DNA from: Candidatus Anoxychlamydiales bacterium
GTDB taxonomy: Bacteria; Chlamydiota; Chlamydiia; Chlamydiales; SM23-39
Length of the DNA stretch: 21,070 nucleotides
Direction of reading: 5' to 3'
NCBI GenBank assembly: GCA_011064865.1
Contig: JAAKFX010000014.1
Span: forward strand, 1-21,070
The notes under the pieces: model-generated
Databases searched by the model: none
What the model was told of the DNA's origin: nothing
Seen by the model: the letters and a program-made list of their open reading frames with translations, nothing else
Position numbers and translations under genes: made by a program
Part shown: one piece after another, positions 1 to 7,347 of the stretch
Layout: each line of letters begins with the position of its first letter
Numbering within the stretch: the stretch's first letter is position 1

Positions 1-40
1 TGTAAGCACCTTTTTTAGGTCCTAGTGGCGGAGTTTTTTT

Positions 41-730
41 TTATAAAATTTTTGAGCTAGAATTTTGAAAATTTAGCTTCTCTTGAGACAAATTGTAATC
101 TTTTAAATTAAATGAATTTTTCAAAGCTATTTTTATCTTTTGAATAAACTCATCTTTTGAATATCTACTCTTTATTGGAGCTAAAAAGTTAGAATGTGCT
201 CTATCTTTTCTATATTGTGGAGTTATTTTTGGGGTTTTTAAATATTTTTGCATTTTATTCTTATCAAAATCTAATAAAAAAGAAGAATGTAGTAAAAAAC
301 GATCTTTTTTGATGTACATAGCATTTCCAGCAACTTTTTTATCATCTATAACAAAATCATTTTCAATTAATTTAAAACTTTTTAAATCAAAAACTTTTTT
401 ATAAAAAGTCTCAGCCCATCTTAAAATTGGCTCTGGAAAAAAAGTTATATCTAAATATTTTTTAGAGAAAATAAACGTTACAAAAAGAGTATTTTGATCG
501 ACAAAAACGCAGCCTCCAGCTGTAAATCTTTTAATGAGTGGAATTTTGTCTTTTTTTGTATTTTGAAGATGCACTAAATCTTTTTCAAGATTACTTATAC
601 CTAAAATTATTGCATCAGATGTGCCCTCATTTATAATACAAAAAGGCTCATCAAAATTTCTCAAAAATTTCTCTTCAAGGTTTAATTGAGTGAGAATATT
701 TATTTTTTTTAAATGTAAAAAATTCAGCAT
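41..730 (-). CDS. lplA: Lipoate-protein ligase A family protein
   Basis: Probably attaches lipoate to the E2/H subunits of 2-oxoacid dehydrogenases in the cytoplasm, using ATP. The 229 residues match the short single-domain ligases of Chlamydiae. Seen in the sequence: the substrate-loop motif RFTAGG (residues 68-73) standing for the usual R(R/F)xxGGG, followed by a beta-strand-rich VTFIF segment, and the lysine motif KVAGNA (132-137), whose lysine is the catalytic residue of the BPL/LplA/LipB fold; then FLLHSSFLLDFD. The ATG start gives the normal N-terminus. It is the last gene of a probable run with the tiny ribosomal protein gene, mnmG and the receiver gene, 26 bases after the latter. A separate C-terminal accessory domain, as in E. 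coli LplA, is absent, which is normal for this type. An octanoyl transferase of the same fold is a less likely alternative. Confidence 0.85.
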   Translation of the reverse strand: MLNFLHLKKINILTQLNLEEKFLRNFDEPFCIINEGTSDAIILGISNLEKDLVHLQNTKKDKIPLIKRFTAGGCVFVDQNTLFVTFIFSKKYLDITFFPEPILRWAETFYKKVFDLKSFKLIENDFVIDDKKVAGNAMYIKKDRFLLHSSFLLDFDKNKMQKYLKTPKITPQYRKDRAHSNFLAPIKSRYSKDEFIQKIKIALKNSFNLKDYNLSQEKLNFQNSSSKIL

Positions 731-756
731 TTTTTCAAAAACTTTTAGTTAATATT

Positions 757-1182
757 TTAGTTATTATTTTTTTTTATTTTAAAAGATAGTGATGAGACCT
801 TTTTTATTCTTTTTTTCTCATCTTCACATTTTTGAAGAAGTTGAGATAGAGCTTCTTCATCTAATGGAATATCTAAAAAATCAAATACTCCGGCTTTTGT
901 AGCTTTTTGTCTATATGCTTTTTTAAGACTTTTAGTAATTAATATTATTGGAGTTGTAAAAAGCCTTTTTCTTTTTTTTAATTGAAAACAAAGATCTATC
1001 GCTTTATCACAGTTTTCATCAATTATCACTAAATCTAAATCTGTAGTCTCTGCTACTTCTGTCGCTTTATCAAACTCTTTTTTTTCAATTAAATGAAAAA
1101 TATCCTCTAGATGGTTTCTGAAAAACAACCTGGTATGTAAATCTTTAGTTACAACTAAAGCTATCGGTTTTTTAGCTATCAT
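757..1182 (-). CDS. Stand-alone degenerate response-regulator receiver domain
   Basis: A 141-residue protein with the beta-alpha pattern of a CheY-like receiver: hydrophobic strand IALVV (7-11), the phospho-acceptor strand LDLVIIDE with Asp55, the strand PIILIT ending in Thr83, then AGVFDFLDIP where CheY has its lysine-proline. Two parts of the active site are replaced: the acidic pair that binds magnesium is Thr12-Lys13 (an Asp follows at 14), and the conserved lysine is Ile104. It is therefore probably a pseudo-receiver that is not phosphorylated in the normal way. There is no output domain, only a basic C-terminal tail (KKRIKK, KIKKNNN). It sits between mnmG (23 bases upstream) and lplA (26 bases downstream), so is probably co-transcribed with them. 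No histidine kinase is in the window. The role is unknown; a protein-protein adaptor is a guess. Confidence 0.75.
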   Translation of the reverse strand: MIAKKPIALVVTKDLHTRLFFRNHLEDIFHLIEKKEFDKATEVAETTDLDLVIIDENCDKAIDLCFQLKKRKRLFTTPIILITKSLKKAYRQKATKAGVFDFLDIPLDEEALSQLLQKCEDEKKRIKKVSSLSFKIKKNNN

Positions 1183-1205
1183 AAAATTTATAGTATCAAT
1201 AAATT

Positions 1206-3044
1206 TTAGTTTATTAAAGATTTTTTATTTTTCAAAACAATCATCAAAATTGAGATGTCTGCAAAAGATATCCCATTAATTTTAGATGCTATATCTAAAT
1301 TTGGAGGCAGAAATTTTTTAAAAGCTTCTCTAGCTTCAAATTTTAGACCATTAACTTTTTCATAATCAAAATTTTTAGGTATTTTTATCTTCTCTAATGC
1401 AATAAATTTTTGAACCTCTTTTTTTTGTCTGTTGATATAGCCTTCATATTTGATCTCAAGCTCTATTTGAGTAGCAATCTCTTTGTCTACGTTTTTGAAA
1501 TCGTTTGGATATTTATTTAAGAGCTTTTCGTAGCTGTTTTCAGGTCTAGCTAAAAGCTTTTTTAAAGATATTGTTTTTCCATCTATAGATCTATGAGTTT
1601 TAGAGAGTTTTTGAGTCTCTTTTTCAATAATATCTTTTTTATCTTTAACTTTTTTATATTGTTTTTCATCTATCAAGCCTAATTTATATCCATATTCTCT
1701 AAGTCTTAAATCTGCGTTGTCTTGTCTTAGATATAATCTATATTCTGCTCTAGATGTAAACATTCTATAAGGCTCTAAAATCTCTTTTGTAACCAAATCA
1801 TCAATCATCACACCGATGTAGCTCTCATCTCTTTTTAAGATAAACTCATCTTTTTTTAAAATTTTTAGAGCTGCATTTATTCCAGCTAAAAGTCCTTGCG
1901 CTGCAGCTTCTTCATAACCTGTTGTGCCATTTATCTGGCCTGCAAAAAATAGATTTTGAACTTTTTTCGTCTCCATTGTTGGGAAAATTTGAGTAGATGG
2001 TAGATAATCATACTCAATTGCATAAGCAGGCCTCATAATCTGGGCATTTTCTAGCCCTACCATACTTCGAATAACCTCTAATTGAGTTGAAAATGGAAGC
2101 GATGATGAAAGTCCATTTATGTAATACTCTACAGTATTTATACCCTCTGGCTCTAAAAATGCCTGATGCCGAGTTTTTGTCGGAAATTTTACAACCTTAT
2201 CTTCAATCGATGGACAATATCTAGGACCAGTTCCTTTAATCTTTCCAGAAAATAGCGCAGACTTATCTAAGTCTCTTCTTACTATTTCATTTGTCTTCTC
2301 TGTTGTATAAGATATATAACAAGGAATTTTAAAATTTAGTTTTTGCTCAGTATCATCATATGAAAATTTTACTCCCTCTTCTGGATGTTGAATCTCCAAT
2401 TTTGAAAAATCTATGCTGTTTTTATGAACTCTCGGTGGCGTTCCAGTTTTTAATCTCTTTATTTCAAATCCCAGCTCTTTCAAAGATATAGATAAACTAT
2501 TTGAATTTAAATCTCCAGATCTGCCTCCTTCCAAATTAGCATCCCCAATATGCATCAGACCCTTCATAAATGTGCCAGCAGATAAAATCACACATTTTGC
2601 TTCAAATATCACTCCCTCTTTAGTTAAAACCCCTGTAATCTTTCCCTTTTCACATATCAAATCTTTAATCGTAAATTGCTTGATCTCTAAATTAGGTGCA
2701 TTTTCTAATACTTTTTTCATCTCTAAAGAATATGCAGCTTTGTCGATTTGAGCCCTCGGAGCTCTCACTGCCCAGCCTTTCGATGCATTCAACATCCTAA
2801 AATGAATCCCAGTCCTATCTGTGACTTTGCCCATTATTCCACCAAGAGCATCGATCTCCTTTACAATATGCCCCTTTCCAATCCCCCCAATAGAAGGATT
2901 GCAGCTAGCCTTTGCTATAGTATCTAGATTCATAGTAATAAGTAGCGTTTTAGCTCCCATTTTACTAGAAGCTAAGGCAGCCTCGCTCCCAGCATGGCCC
3001 GCGCCTACTACTATAACGTCGTATCTGGTAGGGTATTTCCACAT
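1206..3044 (-). CDS. mnmG: tRNA uridine-5-carboxymethylaminomethyl modification enzyme MnmG (GidA)
   Basis: FAD-dependent partner of MnmE; together they build the (carboxymethyl)aminomethyl group on the wobble uridine U34 of several tRNAs. The 612 residues are a normal full length. Seen: the N-terminal dinucleotide-binding motif GAGHAGSEAA (14-23); the family block CNPSIGGIGKGH (48-59) followed by KEIDALGG; the KTGTPPR motif; GTGPRYCPSIEDK, carrying the family's conserved cysteine; the GYEEAAAQGLLAGINAA segment near the FAD site; and the TSRAEYRL helix block. The C-terminal helical domain that contacts MnmE and tRNA is present. The start ATG follows the stop of the tiny ribosomal protein gene by 26 bases, implying co-transcription. 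mnmE is not in the window. Nothing appears truncated. Confidence 0.95.
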   Translation of the reverse strand: MWKYPTRYDVIVVGAGHAGSEAALASSKMGAKTLLITMNLDTIAKASCNPSIGGIGKGHIVKEIDALGGIMGKVTDRTGIHFRMLNASKGWAVRAPRAQIDKAAYSLEMKKVLENAPNLEIKQFTIKDLICEKGKITGVLTKEGVIFEAKCVILSAGTFMKGLMHIGDANLEGGRSGDLNSNSLSISLKELGFEIKRLKTGTPPRVHKNSIDFSKLEIQHPEEGVKFSYDDTEQKLNFKIPCYISYTTEKTNEIVRRDLDKSALFSGKIKGTGPRYCPSIEDKVVKFPTKTRHQAFLEPEGINTVEYYINGLSSSLPFSTQLEVIRSMVGLENAQIMRPAYAIEYDYLPSTQIFPTMETKKVQNLFFAGQINGTTGYEEAAAQGLLAGINAALKILKKDEFILKRDESYIGVMIDDLVTKEILEPYRMFTSRAEYRLYLRQDNADLRLREYGYKLGLIDEKQYKKVKDKKDIIEKETQKLSKTHRSIDGKTISLKKLLARPENSYEKLLNKYPNDFKNVDKEIATQIELEIKYEGYINRQKKEVQKFIALEKIKIPKNFDYEKVNGLKFEAREAFKKFLPPNLDIASKINGISFADISILMIVLKNKKSLIN

Positions 3045-3070
3045 AAAATATTTTTTAGATTAAAAAAAAA

Positions 3071-3163
3071 TTATTTCTTTTTCTTATGACGATCGCGTCT
3101 TCTTCTTTTTTTTCTTTTGTGTTTTGCAATCTTTGCTTTTCTTTTCTTTTTAACTGATGCCAT
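3071..3163 (-). CDS. Tiny basic ribosomal protein, AURKAIP1/COX24 (bS22/mS38-like) family
   Basis: A 30-residue, almost entirely basic protein beginning MASVKKKRKAKIAKHKRKK, then RRRRDRHKKKK. The pattern KKRxxKxxKHKxxKRxxRxRHKKK is that of the small proteins in Bacteroidetes and Chlamydiae annotated as AURKAIP1/COX24-domain proteins, related to mitochondrial mS38 and actinobacterial bS22, which sit in the small ribosomal subunit near the decoding region. An AGGA sequence lies 11 bases before the ATG. The gene is short enough to be missed by routine gene callers. It directly precedes mnmG, so a ribosome component and a decoding-base modification enzyme are probably expressed together. Ribosome association is inferred from the family, not seen. 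Confidence 0.75.
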   Translation of the reverse strand: MASVKKKRKAKIAKHKRKKRRRRDRHKKKK

Positions 3164-3197
3164 ATACTATTTATTCCTGATTTTCATAAATAAGCAT

Positions 3198-3224
3198 TTT
3201 ATAGAAAATTTGATAAAAAGTAAA
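3198..3224 (-). promoter_or_regulatory. Possible promoter for the bS22-like/mnmG/receiver/lplA run
   Basis: On the minus strand a TTTACT hexamer (3219-3224) lies 15 bases before TATAAA (3198-3203). It is in the gap between the dnaB stop and the tiny ribosomal gene, and would start transcription roughly 30 bases before that gene's ATG. The spacer is short and the background is very AT-rich, so this is a weak call. Confidence 0.25.
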
Positions 3225-3253
3225 GAATCCAAAAAAAATGTAAATTAATAATT

Positions 3254-5986
3254 TTAATTATCATGAGGATATTCAGAATATGACTCAGATTCTTCCCTTT
3301 CCGTTGTATGTAGAGGGGTGAAATTCTCAAATCTAGCGATCTCTTTTCTAAATGATAGATTTACAGTGCCCACTGCCCCATGACGATTTTTTGCAACTAT
3401 TAATTCCGCCTGTCCAGGTTTGTCATATGGATCGTAATATTCTCTTCTGAGTAAGAAAAATACTAAATCACTATCTTGTTCTAAGCTATTATGTACAATA
3501 ATGTCATTCGCAACAAAATTATGAACATCTTCAACTGTAGCATCATAAACATCTTCAATTTGAAGTTTTTCGATAGATTGTATTTCATCCCAATAAATAT
3601 CAGAAGTAGCTAATTCTTTTGTTTGTTTATCTTTAAAAATGTTAGATAATTTGAGCATCCTGTTTCTTGATAGTCCAGATTTATATAATGTTGTTCCACA
3701 ATATGACATTCCTAGTTTTTTACAGATTTCTCTCCAACTCATTTTCGCATTTTTTTTGGCTTCTTGTATAATAGATTGCCATGCTTCTTTAGGAATAATA
3801 TCCCGATTTGGATTTGTTTGAATTTCTTTTAAATAGTTCAAAAGTGTTGGTATTGATTCTGCTCTTTTACCTATGCAGCCAATATTTTTTAAAAATTGTT
3901 CTTGATCAGGTTTACCTTGAATATAAATATGATACATATTTCGGTATCCCTTAGATGATGGAACTGTTTTTAAAGAGCTTTGAATTCCTGTACACAATAA
4001 TAAATGTTGAACTTGTTGGGATAACGTTTTACTTGAGCTTGCATAGTAAATATTTGCTGAAGGACTACGATTTTTTATTTTTTTGATACTTATATTACCA
4101 TCAGTTGCCCATAGATGTTTTAAAAATAATTGTTTGCTAGATATATCACATTCGAAAAGTTTTTTAGGAATTATTTTCTCATATGACCTTACTCTTTTTA
4201 TTTCAAGTTTGTTAAACCAATCAGTAATGGGATGATTTTTTTTATGAGTGGTATGTATTGGTGATGTTAAATAATAATGATACCAATTTTTTTGTTTAAT
4301 TAATTTTCCTTCTATATTAAATAAATTTTTTGCGCTTTTTTTAACATATTCAATATTTACAAGATCGCTATTTGTATAGTGGTAGGGTTGAGTCGGTAAT
4401 ATACAACCATCTCCTAAAAGATGTGCTAGTAAAATCAGTTCATCTTTAGATATGGGATTTTCTTTTTGATTAATCACTTGACTTCTTGATAAGGCAATTT
4501 TATCTTGAATTCGTAATTTGTCTAATCGAGTCCATCCTTCTAATTTTAAAAAAGGATGATTTGCACTTGCTTTCACTTCTCTTCCACTTTTAGTTGTTAA
4601 TTTAAACACCTGTTTCTTTCCTGAATAAAAGGCTTTTATCATTTTTCGTTTTTTTATTTTTAAATCTTTATCTATTCCAAAAACATTGATTGGCTTTTGA
4701 TTTTTTCTCTCAGAGAGTTCTTTTATTGTATATTGCTTACCAGTATCTGCATCTGTAATTATGCTATCACCTGTTAAACAACCAGATTCTCTCAGATCAC
4801 TCATCATAGGACGATGACCTTGTCTCTCTTCTACTTTTCTAGAAAGTTGTGATAGACAAAGAATAGGAATATTCAACTCTCTTGCTAAGTTTTTAAGCAT
4901 ACGAGAGATTTCTGAGACCTCATTTTGTCTATTTTCTAAAGAACGAAGATTTCCAGAGCCAGTGAGTAGTTGTAGATAATCAATAACTAAAAACTCTATG
5001 TTAAAAGCCTCTTTCATTCTACGAGCTCTAGCTCTGAGATCTGTTATTTTTAATGATGGTTGATCATCTATGATCATGGTTTTTTTCTGAATTGAATTCA
5101 CGCAAGATACAATTGTTTGATATTCAGTGCTGTCTAAAGATCCTGTTTTTATCTTTTCTGATTCCACTTCGGATTGAGAGCATATAATTCTATGAAGCAG
5201 TTGTTCCGCTGTCATCTCTAAAGAAAATATGCCGACGGCTTTATCATTTTTAAAACAGATATTTTCTGCAATGTTTATAGCTAAAGCTGTTTTTCCCATC
5301 GCAGGTCTAGCAGCTAGTATCATTAAGTTAGAAGGGCTAAATCCATTAATTAACTTATCTATATCTAAAAAATGAGTAGCTAAACCTGTTATTTTTGAAT
5401 CATCAGCTCCTCTTTGTAAAAACGTTTCTTGTTTTTCTTGAAGCTCTTTTAAATATGGAATAGAACTTTCTGCTTTTAGTCCTGATAATATGTCTTTTAT
5501 ATGCAAGTGATGATGAGAATTTACACTTTGTGAGATTTGAAAGAATTTGTTTTGAGCTTCATCTAAAGTGATTTTTACATCTTCAGGTTCTGATAAAACA
5601 TTTTTCTCAATAATATCAGTTGCATCTAGCATTTTTCGAAGAAGAGATTTGTCTTTAACTATTTGTACATATTCTTCAATGTATGCACTCGTTCCTGCAA
5701 ATTGAGCGAGAGTTGTTAGATAAGCAACCCCTCCAATATCTTCTAAAAGATCTAATCTTTTTAACTCTTCAGCAACTATATGAATATCTGCGGGTTTATC
5801 TTTTTTATAAGCTTCTTTTAAAACCTTAAATATCTTTTTATGCTCAGTATAATAAAAGTCTGTGTCATCTAAATTATCTGCTGCTGTATTTAAACTATTT
5901 ATAGATGTGAGTGAACATCCTAATACCATCATTTCTGATTCTTTGGAATTAGGTGCTGTTTTTATTTGAATGCTTTTTTTTGCCAT
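3254..5986 (-). CDS. dnaB: Replicative DNA helicase DnaB, interrupted by an in-frame intein
   Basis: The 910-residue precursor consists of an N-extein (1-402), an intein (403-833) and a C-extein (834-910). The joined exteins give 479 residues, the usual DnaB length. DnaB is the hexameric replication-fork helicase. Seen in the exteins: an N-terminal helical domain that binds primase, Walker A ARPAMGKTALA (226-236), catalytic-glutamate segment FSLEM (254-258), Walker B LVIDYLQL (333-340), then SQLSRKVEERQ and SDLRESG. The intein splits RESG/SLEQDSD, a highly conserved stretch of the helicase core, so helicase activity should depend on splicing. The C-extein continues with LVFFLLRREYYDP. There is no obvious Shine-Dalgarno sequence before the ATG. 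It lies between tRNA-Ser and the tiny ribosomal gene, with gaps on both sides. Confidence 0.95.
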   Translation of the reverse strand: MAKKSIQIKTAPNSKESEMMVLGCSLTSINSLNTAADNLDDTDFYYTEHKKIFKVLKEAYKKDKPADIHIVAEELKRLDLLEDIGGVAYLTTLAQFAGTSAYIEEYVQIVKDKSLLRKMLDATDIIEKNVLSEPEDVKITLDEAQNKFFQISQSVNSHHHLHIKDILSGLKAESSIPYLKELQEKQETFLQRGADDSKITGLATHFLDIDKLINGFSPSNLMILAARPAMGKTALAINIAENICFKNDKAVGIFSLEMTAEQLLHRIICSQSEVESEKIKTGSLDSTEYQTIVSCVNSIQKKTMIIDDQPSLKITDLRARARRMKEAFNIEFLVIDYLQLLTGSGNLRSLENRQNEVSEISRMLKNLARELNIPILCLSQLSRKVEERQGHRPMMSDLRESGCLTGDSIITDADTGKQYTIKELSERKNQKPINVFGIDKDLKIKKRKMIKAFYSGKKQVFKLTTKSGREVKASANHPFLKLEGWTRLDKLRIQDKIALSRSQVINQKENPISKDELILLAHLLGDGCILPTQPYHYTNSDLVNIEYVKKSAKNLFNIEGKLIKQKNWYHYYLTSPIHTTHKKNHPITDWFNKLEIKRVRSYEKIIPKKLFECDISSKQLFLKHLWATDGNISIKKIKNRSPSANIYYASSSKTLSQQVQHLLLCTGIQSSLKTVPSSKGYRNMYHIYIQGKPDQEQFLKNIGCIGKRAESIPTLLNYLKEIQTNPNRDIIPKEAWQSIIQEAKKNAKMSWREICKKLGMSYCGTTLYKSGLSRNRMLKLSNIFKDKQTKELATSDIYWDEIQSIEKLQIEDVYDATVEDVHNFVANDIIVHNSLEQDSDLVFFLLRREYYDPYDKPGQAELIVAKNRHGAVGTVNLSFRKEIARFENFTPLHTTEREESESYSEYPHDN
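3488..4780 (-). mobile_element. DnaB intein with LAGLIDADG homing endonuclease
   Basis: A 431-residue protein intron inserted in dnaB. Splicing blocks seen: N-terminal Cys403 in CLTGDS; block B ASANHPFLKLEGW (473-485), with the conserved His477 but Ser in place of the usual Thr; C-terminal VYDATVEDVHNF (block F) and IIVHN ending in Asn833, followed by Ser834 as the +1 nucleophile. All residues needed for splicing are present. Between them is a dodecapeptide endonuclease: LAHLLGDGC (520-528) and HLWATDGNI (624-632) keep the catalytic acidic residues, and a helix-turn-helix-like segment WREICKKLGMSY (751-762) follows, as in other large DnaB inteins. Base composition is as AT-rich as the host gene. 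The insertion point appears to match that of the Synechocystis DnaB intein. With both endonuclease motifs intact the element may still be mobile. Confidence 0.95.
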
Positions 5987-6222
5987 AATTTTTTTTAAGG
6001 TTTAGTTATGTTTTAGAGTAGCATAAGGAAAAATTGTACAAAAAGAAAAATTATTTAAACTATACAAAAAATTAAAACCATATTTGGAAATTTATATTGA
6101 TTTTTTGGTTTGAGACTAAAGTGATTTTTGCAAAATAAAATTTTGTGATTTCATAATGAATTTAAAACAATGAATATATGTAAGTATTTATTTTGCAAAG
6201 TATAATAAGTTATAAAAAAATA

Positions 6223-6309
6223 CGGAAAGAGAGGGATTCGAACCCTCGATACCCTCACGGGTATGCATCCTTAGCAGGGATGTGCTTTCGGCCACTCAGC
6301 CATCTTTCC
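6223..6309 (-). tRNA. tRNA-Ser(GCU)
   Basis: An 87-base cloverleaf. The acceptor stem GGAAAGA pairs with TCTTTCC; the anticodon stem CATCC/GGATG encloses loop CTGCTAA with anticodon GCT, reading AGC/AGU serine codons. The long variable arm (CATACCC / GGGTATC type stem-loop) is the serine class-II hallmark, and the T arm is GAGGG-TTCGAAT-CCCTC. The discriminator base is G. CCA is not encoded, so it must be added after transcription. A T-rich run follows the 3' end and could terminate the transcript. Confidence 0.97.
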
Positions 6310-6325
6310 TAGAATAATAGATAAA

Positions 6326-6354
6326 ATAATACGGTTTTTTTAATTTTTGAGCAA
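6326..6354 (-). promoter_or_regulatory. Probable promoter of tRNA-Ser
   Basis: On the minus strand TTGCTC (6349-6354) is separated by 17 bases from TATTAT (6326-6331). The -10 element ends 16 bases before the mature tRNA 5' end, leaving room for a start a few bases upstream of the tRNA. The spacing is ideal for the main sigma factor. Confidence 0.5.
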
Positions 6355-6404
6355 ATTATTCCCTTGATTTTCTGGAGTTTAGCTTGTTGAAAAACTGCTT
6401 TATG

Positions 6405-6447
6405 CTTCTAGATAAAAAATATATTATATAGTACGAACTATTAGAAG
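6405..6447 (-). terminator. Possible terminator after the 278-residue membrane protein gene
   Basis: Just past the stop of the minus-strand gene there is a small hairpin, ATAGT-TCGT-ACTAT as read on the minus strand (6428-6441), followed by a T-rich run. An outer pair CTTCTA/TAGAAG (6405-6410 with 6442-6447) encloses it. The stem has little G+C, so strength is doubtful. Confidence 0.3.
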
Positions 6448-6460
6448 ATCTACAATGTAA

Positions 6461-7297
6461 TTATTCAATATGATGAGATTGGGAGAGCTTTTTCCCATTT
6501 AAAGCATTAAAATAGGTTGTCATGAGTGATCCATCTGGATTTTGTACAACTATGCTGTAGACAGGTAGAAAAATTTCAGTTTTTTTTCTGATTGCAAAAT
6601 CATTTCCAAAAGCAGATCTTGCCATACCTTCAATCTGGGCTGGTCTAAATTTTTTTGTAATTCTAGCTGCATATCTTCCAGCTTTAGTAACTATAGATTG
6701 ATCGATTTTTGTCTCAGGAATAACTTGCATTTTGGGATTTTGAAAGTGAAGACGGTAATTATTTCCATTTTGAACTATTAAATTTTTTCTTCGACAAGTT
6801 TCTATCCAACCATCTAATGTATCATTATCAACGTTTAATATTCTTGATAACGTTTCTCGATCTAAAGATCCTCCACGAGCTGCTAATATATTTATGATTT
6901 TAAAATCATTTTTATCAGCTCCAGATCCTATGCAATCTTTAAACCCATGTGTCATGTCCCAAGATGCTGTACTTATTACCATTTCTCCATCTGTTAAACT
7001 CCATAAAATAATACCTTCGCTAGTCTTATCTGATGAGCGATTATATTTTACTTCCATTAAAAGGTAGGGATGAAATTTTAGATCTGGTTCTAAAAAACTA
7101 TGAGCGGAATCTTTTAAAAGTTCACGTCTATGAACATCCATAATATTTTCTGCAGAATATCGAACTTCTAAAGTATTAAATTTTTTTCTGCTGATAAAAT
7201 CATAGATATATACTCTGGCTTCTGGATAATTAAACCATATCCATGAAAGTATAAAGCTAGCAAATATAAAAGATGTTATTACAGAAAGTAGGCGCAT
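6461..7297 (-). CDS. Conserved-looking single-pass membrane protein with a winged-helix-like segment
   Basis: A 278-residue protein of unknown function. Residues 3-22 are a hydrophobic segment (LLSVITSFIFASFILSWIWF) that could be an uncleaved anchor. The basic residues just after it (R28, R36, K37, K38) would by the positive-inside rule favour a cytoplasmic C-terminal part. The segment from about 153 to 200 (GSLDRETLSRILNVDNDTL, then GWIETCRRKNLIVQ and YRLHF) has the helix-helix-strand look of a winged helix-turn-helix. The remainder (SEGIILWSLTDGEMVIST; FLPVYSIVVQNPDGS) looks like a mixed alpha/beta fold. It follows rho by 50 bases and ends the sppA-polA-coaE-rho run. No clear Shine-Dalgarno is seen before the ATG. 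I do not recognise the family; a chlamydia-specific protein is likely from context only. Confidence 0.7.
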   Translation of the reverse strand: MRLLSVITSFIFASFILSWIWFNYPEARVYIYDFISRKKFNTLEVRYSAENIMDVHRRELLKDSAHSFLEPDLKFHPYLLMEVKYNRSSDKTSEGIILWSLTDGEMVISTASWDMTHGFKDCIGSGADKNDFKIINILAARGGSLDRETLSRILNVDNDTLDGWIETCRRKNLIVQNGNNYRLHFQNPKMQVIPETKIDQSIVTKAGRYAARITKKFRPAQIEGMARSAFGNDFAIRKKTEIFLPVYSIVVQNPDGSLMTTYFNALNGKKLSQSHHIE

Positions 7298-7347
7298 ACT
7301 TTACATCGCAATTTATATTCCCCCAATCTTTATTGTAAATTTTTTAT

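Noticed and set aside
1..40. A continuation of the lplA frame after its stop, reading KKTPPLGPKKGAY
   Set aside because: There is no start codon in the 40 bases available and only 13 codons are visible; chance cannot be excluded, and lplA is already full length.
2821..3063. An open frame on the plus strand opposite the start of mnmG
   Set aside because: It mirrors the conserved FAD-binding region of mnmG and has no ribosome site or recognisable motif of its own.
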